Assembly: GCA_022071945.1 (NCBI GenBank)
Contig: JAJVIN010000046.1
Location: 144,884-208,883 of the forward strand
From: Thermoanaerobaculia bacterium
GTDB taxonomy: Bacteria > Acidobacteriota > Thermoanaerobaculia > UBA5066
DNA: 64,000 nt
Direction of reading: 5' to 3'
Part shown: positions 53,342-60,289 of the stretch, in pieces
Layout of the letters: each line of letters starts with the position of its first letter
Position numbering within the stretch: position 1 is the first letter of the stretch
Translations under genes and position numbers: made by a program
The notes under the pieces: model-generated
Told to the model about the DNA's origin: nothing
Databases searched by the model: none
What the model saw: the letters and a program-made list of their open reading frames with translations, nothing else

Positions 53342-54403
53342 ATGCTGAGGAATCGTGTGGCCCGCTCCCCCTCGAGGGGTACTCGGAGCCTTTTCGCGGC
53401 CCTTCTTCTGCCGGCAGTCCTGTGCGCGCTGGAGTCGAGGGCGCAGAAGACGGGTTCCGGCAATGGGGCCCGGATCGCCGTCCGAGAAACCCGGAAGGAT
53501 GCGGGGCCGGTGCCCAAGGGAGAAACAATCCGGGTTTCGTTCCCCGTGAGGAACGAGGGAACGGCGGATCTGTCGATCACGGACGTCCGGGTTTCCTGCG
53601 GCTGTACGGTCTCCACCTTTGACCGCCTCATCCGTCCCGGAGGTGAGGGGAAGGTCGATCTCGCCATCGAGACCCGGACTTTCCAGGGTCCGATTTCCAA
53701 GACGGCCGTCCTGGTCTCCAACGATGCGGCCAACCCGCAGGTGACCCTCACGGTCAACGCGGTCGTCAGGCCCTTCGTCGAGGTCGCCCCCCCGGGATTT
53801 CTCCGAATCCAGACGCTCGCCGGAGTCTCCGCATCCGCGAGCGTGATTCTCTTTTCCAGCGACCCTTCCTTTTCCCCGTCTCAGGCGTCGCCCCCGTCCA
53901 GTGGGTCTCTGTCGGCCGTCCTGGAGCGCGCCGGGGAAACGGAGAAGGTCCCCGGCAAGAACCCGAATCAGTGGAAGCTCACGCTTTCCTCCGCGGAGGG
54001 CTCTCCCGAGGGAATCCTCGGCGGTTCCGTGAAGGTCTCGACCGGGATCCAGAAGCAGCCCGAGATCGAGGTTCCGGTGGCCGGGTTCATCCGGCCCACG
54101 CTGAGCGTCAGCGCGAACTTCCTCAACTTCGGGAACTTCGAGTTCAAGGGGCAGCTCGTCGAGCGGGAAGTGATCCTGACCAACAACGACCCGAAGAACA
54201 TCTCCTTTGCCGTGACCCGCGCCGACGTATCGGGGGCCGAGGCGACGGCCGAGATCGTGAAAGCGGATGCGAACCGCTTTCGGGTCCTTCTGCGGATGAA
54301 CTCGAAACAGAAGAAGGGGGAGTTCGAGGGAACCCTCAAGATCTCGACGAATGACCCGGAGAAATCCGAGATCAGGATTCCCTTCCAGGGGATGGTCTTC
54401 TAG
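53342..54403 (+). CDS. Exported DUF1573 protein, paralogue
   Basis: 353 residues. Signal RSLFAALLLPAVLCALESRAQ. The DUF1573 domain has the same core as the gene at 50821: AGPVPKGETIRVSFPVRNEGTADLSITDVRVSCGCTVSTFDRLIRPGGEGKVDLAIETR, with the conserved Cys-Gly-Cys. The C-terminal Ig-like domain is also shared (ANFLNFGNFEFKGQLVEREVILTNND ... GEFEGTLKISTNDPEKSEIRI). No strong ribosome site; starts 15 nt after the repeat-protein gene and is probably co-transcribed with it. The paralogues flank the repeat gene, a duplicated set. Confidence 0.86.
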   Translation: MLRNRVARSPSRGTRSLFAALLLPAVLCALESRAQKTGSGNGARIAVRETRKDAGPVPKGETIRVSFPVRNEGTADLSITDVRVSCGCTVSTFDRLIRPGGEGKVDLAIETRTFQGPISKTAVLVSNDAANPQVTLTVNAVVRPFVEVAPPGFLRIQTLAGVSASASVILFSSDPSFSPSQASPPSSGSLSAVLERAGETEKVPGKNPNQWKLTLSSAEGSPEGILGGSVKVSTGIQKQPEIEVPVAGFIRPTLSVSANFLNFGNFEFKGQLVEREVILTNNDPKNISFAVTRADVSGAEATAEIVKADANRFRVLLRMNSKQKKGEFEGTLKISTNDPEKSEIRIPFQGMVF

Positions 54404-54419
54404 ACCCCTCCGGCCCCGG

Positions 54420-54965
54420 TCAGCTCTTTGCCTTCTTCATGGGGAAGGCCTCGATCCAGTCGAAGGCCATGGAGAGGGTTCTCTGGTCCTCGAAACCGGG
54501 GATTCTCTCCTTCGGAGATTCCGCGTAAGCGAACTCGAACTTCAAGGAGTTCTCCCCCACGATCCAGGCCGCCTCCGGCGTCTCGAACGTCAAGACCGTC
54601 GGCTTCTCGGTCCCGACATCCATCGTCTTGAGCCGCACCCCATTGAGGTAGAAGGTGATCTGCTGGTTCGGGCATCCCGGATAGCGGAACGGCCAGACCC
54701 GCATCCGCACGGTCTTGTCGTTTTTCGTGGGTGCCATGATCGAGACCTCGGCGACGCGAGAGAGGCTCCAGACGAAGGTGTCGCCCTCGGGGGTCCGCTC
54801 CCACCCCGACCAGCCCTTCTTCAGGAGCCCGTCGGTGGTCTCGGGGTCGAAGTTGACGAACATGTGGTCCGCGAAAACGGCCGGTCCCTTCTTGCACCCC
54901 GCGACGAGGGCCGAGCAGGCGAAGACGAAAAGGAAGGAAAGGAAGGCAGGACGGATTGTCCTCAT
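54420..54965 (-). CDS. Lipoprotein of unknown function
   Basis: 181 residues. Lipoprotein signal FLSFLFVFACSALVAGC with lipobox LVAGC. The mature part is a beta-rich sugar-binding-like fold by appearance (FADHMFVNFDPETTDGLLKKGWSGWERTPEGDTFVWSLSR, VRMRVWPFRYPGCPNQQITFYLNG, IVGENSLKFEFAYAESP), reminiscent of carbohydrate-binding or C2-type domains, but not assignable by motif. Its ATG overlaps the stop of the upstream gene at 54962 (ATGA), so the two are one operon. Confidence 0.78.
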   Translation of the reverse strand: MRTIRPAFLSFLFVFACSALVAGCKKGPAVFADHMFVNFDPETTDGLLKKGWSGWERTPEGDTFVWSLSRVAEVSIMAPTKNDKTVRMRVWPFRYPGCPNQQITFYLNGVRLKTMDVGTEKPTVLTFETPEAAWIVGENSLKFEFAYAESPKERIPGFEDQRTLSMAFDWIEAFPMKKAKS

Positions 54966-55339
54966 AAAGAGAGCTCCACTCCCGAGGCGATGAACTCCGG
55001 GCCGCCGGCCCCCTGTCCTTCCGCGAGCTTCCCTTCAGCGCGGACAGCGGCCCCCGCCGGACCCTCGGGGAAGGAGTATGTACCATCCGGAACGACGGTC
55101 AAGGACGCCCCGCCCTCCTCGAGGGTCAAGCCGCGCGGGCCGATCGACCGGGCGGTTCCGCGGACCGCGATGGCTCGTCCGGAGTACTTGGCGGGCTCTT
55201 TGAGGAGTTCGGGAACCGTGACGGGGGTGAGCCCCCGCAGCGGGCGGCCATAAAGCTCCGTCCCGGCATTGCGGGCCGCGCCCGCCGCCTCCAGGGCCGC
55301 GAGCGCCAGCGTTCCGAGGAGAAGAGTCCGCCGCTCCAT
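54962..55339 (-). CDS. Exported small protein with OB-fold-like domain
   Basis: 125 residues. Signal MERRTLLLGTLALAALEAAGAA. The remainder (TVPELLKEPAKYSGRAIAVRGTARSIGPRGLTLEEGGASLTVVPDG, VRAEGKLAEG) resembles the bacterial OB-fold (YgiW/YdeI or tRNA_anti-like) that binds nucleotides, metals or small ligands. Coupled by a 4-nt overlap to the lipoprotein gene. No named family is claimed. Confidence 0.72.
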   Translation of the reverse strand: MERRTLLLGTLALAALEAAGAARNAGTELYGRPLRGLTPVTVPELLKEPAKYSGRAIAVRGTARSIGPRGLTLEEGGASLTVVPDGTYSFPEGPAGAAVRAEGKLAEGQGAGGPEFIASGVELSL

Positions 55340-55342
55340 GAT

Positions 55343-56569
55343 TCAGGGCGCGGAGAACGAGAGGCCCTTGGAGCCCCTGTACGACATCTGGGTCGACACG
55401 CCCGGGCAATCCGTGGCGTTCTGGATCCGGCTGTACGTGATCGATCCGTAGACCGAACCGTCCGGGCGAGGGACGATGTTGCCCAGCCAGCTCGCGGTGG
55501 CCGAGTTCCCGGCGAAACTGAACGTCCCGTCCGCGTTTTTCGTGAAGGTCGTGTTCTTGTACTCGCCGGCCCCGAAGCCCTGGACGAAGAAGAGCTTGAT
55601 GGGTTCTGCCCCCGGGCAGGTCGTGACGACGATCCCGGCGGAGATGAAGTCGGGGCTCTCCTTCGTGAAGTCGAGCCGGCCGGAGAAGCCGAACCCTCCG
55701 TCGTCCAGGATGAGACCGTACGCCCCGTTGTAGGGGACGGCCTTCTTGGAAGGCGGCACGTAGTTCACCGACGCGATGGCGTTGTCGATGACGGTCAGGC
55801 CTGTCAGGACGGGCCCTCCGGATTTCAGGCTCACGACGAGGGTGATGTTGTCGTCCTTCGTCCGGTAGTTGAAGTCGTTGGCGGCGATATCGACGGCCTG
55901 GGCCGACCCGTAGGACGCCAGCGTGTAGTCCTTTTTCCCGAGCGAGCCCCCGTCGCCCTTGATCGCCTCGACCTCGAGGGTGGCCGGGCCGCTGGCGGTG
56001 TTGAGCGCGATGAAGTTGCTCCGGAACCCCTGGGAACGGTCCGGGGCCGAGGACGTGTACGAGAGGTAGACGGTGTCCCCGGGGTTGAGGAGGCTGTCGG
56101 CTCCCTGGGCTGGGATGGAAAGTCCGAACGTCCCGGGTTTGCCGTCCGCGTTTTTCGCGTTGGCGACGTACGTGCGGGACAGGACGGAAACGGGCACGGT
56201 CGACTCGATCCGGATGCCGCCGCTCCTAGGACCGAACGGCGCGGCGCCGCCGAAGGTGTTTGCGACGACGTCCTCCAGAGGGAGCGTCCGGTTTGCCGGG
56301 ACCGTCACCGAGACGGGAGTCACGGCGGAATTGTCCCCGGTCGAGACGCCGCCCGCGTAGGGGGACTGCGGGTAGTACGACATCGACACCGTGGCGGCCG
56401 TCGAGTTGGGATTCACGATGCGCAGGGAGCTGACGTATTCCTCGCCGTTGGCGCCGCGGTCACTCGTGGTCGCCAGGACCCACTGGGTCGTCAGCGGGTT
56501 CTCCGCGCGAGCGGCGAGAGCGAGAGTCAAGGCTGGGGCCAAAAAAAGGGACCGCGGGATTCGGAACAC
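55343..56569 (-). CDS. Exported beta-rich protein, possible surface layer or adhesin
   Basis: About 408 residues from GTG 56569 (GGAGG 5 nt upstream; an earlier GTG at 56575 would overlap the ribosome site). Signal FRIPRSLFLAPALTLALAARA. The body has many Thr/Ser/Gly-rich strands (WVLATTSDRGANGEEYVSSLRIVNPNSTAATVSMSYYPQ, NRTLPLEDVVANTFGG, GGIRIESTVPVSVLSRTYVANAKNADG), a pattern seen in bacterial surface proteins of solvent-exposed jelly-roll or VCBS-like repeats. No catalytic motif. Starts the 55.3-54.4-kb gene series on this strand. Confidence 0.75.
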   Translation of the reverse strand: MFRIPRSLFLAPALTLALAARAENPLTTQWVLATTSDRGANGEEYVSSLRIVNPNSTAATVSMSYYPQSPYAGGVSTGDNSAVTPVSVTVPANRTLPLEDVVANTFGGAAPFGPRSGGIRIESTVPVSVLSRTYVANAKNADGKPGTFGLSIPAQGADSLLNPGDTVYLSYTSSAPDRSQGFRSNFIALNTASGPATLEVEAIKGDGGSLGKKDYTLASYGSAQAVDIAANDFNYRTKDDNITLVVSLKSGGPVLTGLTVIDNAIASVNYVPPSKKAVPYNGAYGLILDDGGFGFSGRLDFTKESPDFISAGIVVTTCPGAEPIKLFFVQGFGAGEYKNTTFTKNADGTFSFAGNSATASWLGNIVPRPDGSVYGSITYSRIQNATDCPGVSTQMSYRGSKGLSFSAP

Positions 56570-56680
56570 GTTCACCTCCGGTTTTCTCTCATGGAGTGTG
56601 CCACCCGCCCGGATTTCTTTCATCCTGGCAAGCGGCACGGGAGCGAATTATCCCCAGAACCCGTCCCGGTGGCGTTCCTT

Positions 56681-57691
56681 TCACCGCCACTCCCCGCTCA
56701 CGAGCCAACGAACCGCCAGGGCCTCGGCCCAGGATTCTGAACGGAAAGGTGTCCGGCCGGTGACGAACCCGGCGTGTCCTCCCCGCCTCTCCGTCTCGAA
56801 CCTGACGGCCGGGGAGGCCTCATTCCGTGCGGCCAGAAGCGCGCTTTTCGGAACAAACGGGTCGTCCTCGGCGCTGATGCACAGGACGGGGGTCGTGATC
56901 CGGGACACGTAGAAAAGAGAGCTCGACGAGCTGTAGTAGTGGTGCGCGCCGGAAAAGCCATGGAGGGGGCCCGTGGCGGCGTCGTCGAACGTGTAGAAGC
57001 TGTCCGCGGCCAGGATCCGGCCGAGATCGAGGACGCGGCGCGTCTCGGGAAACTTCTCGAGAAGGTGGAAGACCTTGGGCCGGAGCGTTCTGAGGAAGTT
57101 GGCAACGTACAGCTTGCCGACCCTCGTCTCCAGGTGCCGCGCGCCCGCCTCGAGGTCGTAGGGAACGGAAATGGTGACGGCCGCGCAAACGGCCGTCTGG
57201 CCCGGGTTCTCCCCCAGCCACTTCAGCAGGACGTTCCCGCCCAAAGAGACGCCGATGGCACAGAGCGGACGCCCCGGATAGCGCGAGGCGAGAACGCCGA
57301 TGACGAAGTTGGTGTCGGTCGTTTCCCCGGAGTGGTAGAGGCGCGGGCGCCGGTTCGGAATCCACCGCCGGAAGTTCTCGGGGAGCCTCGCGCACGACCT
57401 GAAGTTGAGGGCGCAAACGCTCCACCCGATCCCCAAGAACCGCTCCGCCAGCGCCTGGATGTAGACGCTGTCCGAGCTCCCTTCCAGGCCGTGGAGAAGG
57501 AGGACATGAGGCGCCGAAACACCAGAGGCGCCCTCGAAGGTGTCGAGGATGAGCTCGTCGCCGTCCGGAGCGGTGAGGGTCTCGCGGTGCGGCCGGGAAA
57601 GGCGGCGCTTCCGTGCAACCGGTCCCCACACCGTTTGCAAATGAGGGCCAGGGAGCCACCAGGCGGGTCGAAAGGCAGTTCTGTGAAGAAT
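56681..57691 (-). CDS. YheT-like alpha/beta hydrolase, likely ATT start
   Basis: Hydrolase of the YheT/ABHD family, cytoplasmic, substrate unknown. The active-site Ser is in GVSLGGN, with Asp in ISAEDDPFVP and His in RRGGHAGFV; the family pattern GDELILDTFEG, LLHGLEGSSDSVYIQAL and NFRSCARLPENF is intact. The usual family N-terminal phrase P-x-W-L-P-G-P-H-L-Q-T is present as PAWWLPGPHLQTVWGP but lies upstream of the first ATG/GTG/TTG compatible with it. An AAAGGAGGG (57703-57695) is followed, 3 nt later, by an in-frame ATT (57691-57689). A TAG stop lies 20 codons further back. ATT is thus the most probable start (336 residues). Confidence 0.85.
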   Translation of the reverse strand: MLHRTAFRPAWWLPGPHLQTVWGPVARKRRLSRPHRETLTAPDGDELILDTFEGASGVSAPHVLLLHGLEGSSDSVYIQALAERFLGIGWSVCALNFRSCARLPENFRRWIPNRRPRLYHSGETTDTNFVIGVLASRYPGRPLCAIGVSLGGNVLLKWLGENPGQTAVCAAVTISVPYDLEAGARHLETRVGKLYVANFLRTLRPKVFHLLEKFPETRRVLDLGRILAADSFYTFDDAATGPLHGFSGAHHYYSSSSSLFYVSRITTPVLCISAEDDPFVPKSALLAARNEASPAVRFETERRGGHAGFVTGRTPFRSESWAEALAVRWLVSGEWR

Positions 57692-57749
57692 CGTCCCTCC
57701 TTTGGGATCCTCCCGGGGAGAACGGTCGCCCGGGACGCGGATCTGGCGC

Positions 57750-57755
57750 TACACT
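57750..57755 (+). promoter_or_regulatory. -10 box of STAS gene; leaderless start predicted
   Basis: TACACT, 9 nt before ATG 57765; no ribosome site between. The divergent YheT-like gene starts 74 nt away. Confidence 0.45.
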
Positions 57756-57764
57756 TTGACGGGT

Positions 57765-58109
57765 ATGCAGTTCGAGGTTCGCAAGAGTTCCGATGTGGTC
57801 ATCGTGGATCTGGAAGGCCGGCTCGTTGCTGGCGTGGGAGACCAAGTCCTCAGAGACGTGGTCAACGAGCTCCTCGCGGAGAAGCACCGCAAGATCCTCC
57901 TCAATCTGACCAACGTGACGGCGATCGACAGCGCCGGCGTGGGGGAACTCGTCGGGAGCCTTCGCACCTCCCGGCACCTGGGCGCCGACATCAAGATCCT
58001 GAACTTGCACGAGCGCGTCCGCAAGGCCCTTCACCTCAGCCAGATCTTGCCCCTGTTCGAGGTCTTCGAGGACGAGAAGACGGCGCTGAAGCAATTCGCT
58101 CTGGCCTGA
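57765..58109 (+). CDS. STAS-domain anti-sigma factor antagonist
   Basis: 114 residues, SpoIIAA/RsbV type. VIVDLEGRLVAGVGDQVLRDVVNELLAEKHRKILLNLTNVTAIDSAGVGELVGSL includes the conserved D-S-A-G segment with the phosphorylatable Ser, and LHERVRKALHLSQILPLFEVFEDEKTALK the C-terminal helix. It binds an anti-sigma kinase and releases a sigma factor; no RsbW-type partner gene lies within the window. Also plausible as an STAS adaptor outside sigma control. Confidence 0.9.
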   Translation: MQFEVRKSSDVVIVDLEGRLVAGVGDQVLRDVVNELLAEKHRKILLNLTNVTAIDSAGVGELVGSLRTSRHLGADIKILNLHERVRKALHLSQILPLFEVFEDEKTALKQFALA

Positions 58110-58199
58110 CGCAGCCTGCCTGGGGCCTTCCCCCTGGCGCGCCGCGGTCTTTTGACCTACTTTTTCCCCAGGGTCCGCGAAGGAAAGGGGGGATGTTGC

Positions 58200-59297
58200 A
58201 TGGGTCAGGACGGCCGCCCGTGGTCGGTCCCGTTCGTCGAGCCTCTGGCAGATGGCCGGCTTCAGTGCAATCTGTGCCCTCGCGAGTGCAAGCTGCACGA
58301 GGGTCAGAGCGGTTTCTGCTTTGTCAGGACCCGCAAGGGAGCACGGATCGAGCTCTCGGCCTATGGCCGGACCACCGGTTTGTGCGTCGACCCGATCGAG
58401 AAGAAACCCCTCTACCACTTCCTGCCCGGAAGCGCCGTCCTCTCCTTCGGCACGGCCGGCTGCAACCTCGGGTGCCGCTACTGCCAGAACTGGACGATCA
58501 CCCGGTCGCGCGAGTGGAGCATCCTTTCCGAGCGGGCCTCTCCTCGCCAGGTCGCCGAGGCTGCCGTCAGGACCGGATGCAAGAGCGTCGCCTTCACCTA
58601 CAACGACCCGGCGATCTTCATGGAGTTCGCCATCGACGTCGCCCAGGCCTGCCACGAACGCGGCATCAAGACCGTCGCCGTCACGGCCGGCTACATGAAG
58701 CCCGAGGCCCGCGAGCTCTTCTACCGTCACATCGACGCCGCCAACGTCGACCTGAAGGCCTTCTCCGAGGACTTCTACAAGAACCTGACCGGCGGCCACC
58801 TGCGTCCCGTCCTCGACACCCTTCTCTACTTGAAGAACGAGACGCGGGTCTGGCTCGAGGTGACGAATCTCGTCATCCCGGGCTACAACGACTCCATCGA
58901 GGGGCTCGAGTCTCTGACCCGCTGGGCCGGTGAGCATCTTGGTCCCGAGGTACCCCTCCACTTCACGGCCTTTCACCCCGACGGCAAGATGCTGGACGTC
59001 CCGCCGACGCCCCTTTCGACTCTCGCCTCGGCCCGGGAGATCGCCTTCAAGAACGGTCTTCAGAACGTCTATCTCGGCAACGTCTCGGATCGCAAGGGCT
59101 CCTCGACGACCTGTGCGGGGTGTGGCGAGATCGTCATCGGGAGGTCGGGCTTCCAGGTCACGGCCTGGAACCTGAACGCTTCCGGGGAGTGCCTCTTCTG
59201 CGGCCGGGCGTGCCCGGGTGTCTTCGACGGGGACCCGGGCACGTGGGGAGGCCGGCGGCGCCCCGTGCGGGTCCTCGAGTTCGCCGCTCCCGCCTGA
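58200..59297 (+). CDS. amrS: AmmeMemoRadiSam-system radical SAM enzyme (AmrS)
   Basis: 365 residues. N-terminal Cys-rich element LQCNLCPRECKLHEGQSGFCFVR, then the radical SAM motif C88-NLG-C92-RY-C95 in AGCNLGCRYCQNW. VAFTYNDPAIFMEFAIDVA and NVDLKAFSEDFYKNLTGGHLRPVL are the family's SAM-barrel blocks; a C-terminal zinc-like pair (TTCAGCGEIVIG, ECLFCGRACPG) is characteristic of AmrS. In the cells that have it, AmrS acts with Memo- and AMMECR1-like proteins in an uncharacterised radical modification; neither partner is in this window. Start ATG 58200; the frame is open upstream to 58152. GAAAGGGGGG lies before it. Confidence 0.92.
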   Translation: MGQDGRPWSVPFVEPLADGRLQCNLCPRECKLHEGQSGFCFVRTRKGARIELSAYGRTTGLCVDPIEKKPLYHFLPGSAVLSFGTAGCNLGCRYCQNWTITRSREWSILSERASPRQVAEAAVRTGCKSVAFTYNDPAIFMEFAIDVAQACHERGIKTVAVTAGYMKPEARELFYRHIDAANVDLKAFSEDFYKNLTGGHLRPVLDTLLYLKNETRVWLEVTNLVIPGYNDSIEGLESLTRWAGEHLGPEVPLHFTAFHPDGKMLDVPPTPLSTLASAREIAFKNGLQNVYLGNVSDRKGSSTTCAGCGEIVIGRSGFQVTAWNLNASGECLFCGRACPGVFDGDPGTWGGRRRPVRVLEFAAPA

Positions 59298-59314
59298 CCC
59301 GCCCTCGGAGCAGG

Positions 59315-60184
59315 TCAGACCGGGCCGACAAGCCCCTCGATCCAGTTCGAGAGGCGAACCACGATCTCCCAGTCCGTGGCGATGAATTCCTGCGTGTGGG
59401 CGAGATTGTTCCTGAGGGACTGGAGATCCTTGAAGACCTTCTTGGCTTCCCGCTGCGAGCGAAACCTCCAGGCGTCCATCAGCCCCGGCTCCTTGAGGAA
59501 GATCGTCGCCTTGTCGGCGAACTGAACGCAATCGAGAAGGTCCGGGGTTTGTCCCCGGCGGAGCCGCTCATCTCGGAGGGCCGAGGCCAGGGACAGCCGC
59601 TCCGGGCTCATGTAGGAGGACCAGGCGTCTCCCGGAAAAGCCGCCCGGATCCTCCTCGTGATGACCATCTCGAGGACCGTGATCATCCCGAAGAGCCACA
59701 TCCTCACCGCGGGCTTCTCGAGATCCCGAACCGTCACGATGGCCCCGACCCTGTCGAGAACCGTGACGAAGCACCGGCCGTTGACGTGGAGCGACCGGAT
59801 GGTTTCCGAAAGCGAGGCCGAGCCGGAAACGAGGTCGTCGGGACCGAACGGGTGCCTGTGGCCGCCCAGGAGCCCGCCCGTCAGCTCGATCCTCGGAGCG
59901 TACCCGGTGACGACCCCCGCCTGGCGGACGCCGATCAGGTCGAAGCCGCGTTCGTTCATGAAGGCCAGAACGTCCGTGCTCGGCCGGTCCTCATCGAAGG
60001 AACAGAGATCCTCGGCGATGTCGAGGGCAGAGAAGCTCTCGAGGAAGACGCGGCGCAGCCGCCTGACGACAGTCTCGGGCACGGCCTCGGAAGCCAGCCG
60101 CCCCGGCGGTGCGCCAGCCACCGCTGGTGCGCCAGCCGCCGCTGGCGCGTCTTCAGGCAGGCGCGTGGGGGAAGAGTCCGGCAT
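59315..60184 (-). CDS. CBS-domain protein with C-terminal HEPN-like region
   Basis: 289 residues. ATG start with AGGAG 5 nt upstream. Residues 13-30 (EDAPAAAGAPAVAGAPPG) are encoded by the dispersed 18-bp repeat. The CBS pair is suggested by ERGFDLIGVRQAGVVTGYAPRIELTG, SLSETIRSLHVNGRCFVTVLDRVGAIVTVRDLEKPAVRMW; such modules bind adenosyl nucleotides. The C-terminal helices end in KVFKDLQSLRNNLAHTQEF, an R-x4-H motif typical of HEPN ribonucleases and their relatives. Whether it is a toxin, a signalling module or neither is not settled; no antitoxin-like partner gene abuts it. Confidence 0.78.
   Translation of the reverse strand: MPDSSPTRLPEDAPAAAGAPAVAGAPPGRLASEAVPETVVRRLRRVFLESFSALDIAEDLCSFDEDRPSTDVLAFMNERGFDLIGVRQAGVVTGYAPRIELTGGLLGGHRHPFGPDDLVSGSASLSETIRSLHVNGRCFVTVLDRVGAIVTVRDLEKPAVRMWLFGMITVLEMVITRRIRAAFPGDAWSSYMSPERLSLASALRDERLRRGQTPDLLDCVQFADKATIFLKEPGLMDAWRFRSQREAKKVFKDLQSLRNNLAHTQEFIATDWEIVVRLSNWIEGLVGPV
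60115..60150 (+). repeat. Dispersed 18-bp palindromic tandem repeat, locus C
   Basis: Units CCAGCCACCGCTGGTGCG and CCAGCCGCCGCTGGCGCG lie in frame near the 5' end of the CBS-HEPN-like gene, coding APAAAGAPAVAGA. Same element as the loci at 13983 and 49140. Confidence 0.8.
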
Positions 60185-60271
60185 GTTGTCTCCTGGCGGG
60201 TGGCGTGATACCAGATTCGGCCGGCCCCAGGCAATGGGAGACCCAGGCGTCAGCCGGGAGCGGCCGGGCAC

Positions 60272-60277
60272 TAGAAT
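60272..60277 (+). promoter_or_regulatory. -10 box of Gcr-type gene; leaderless start predicted
   Basis: TAGAAT, 12 nt before ATG 60290; no ribosome site in between. The longest spacing of the recurrent TAnnnT set. Confidence 0.4.
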
Positions 60278-60289
60278 CGCCGGCGTCCC

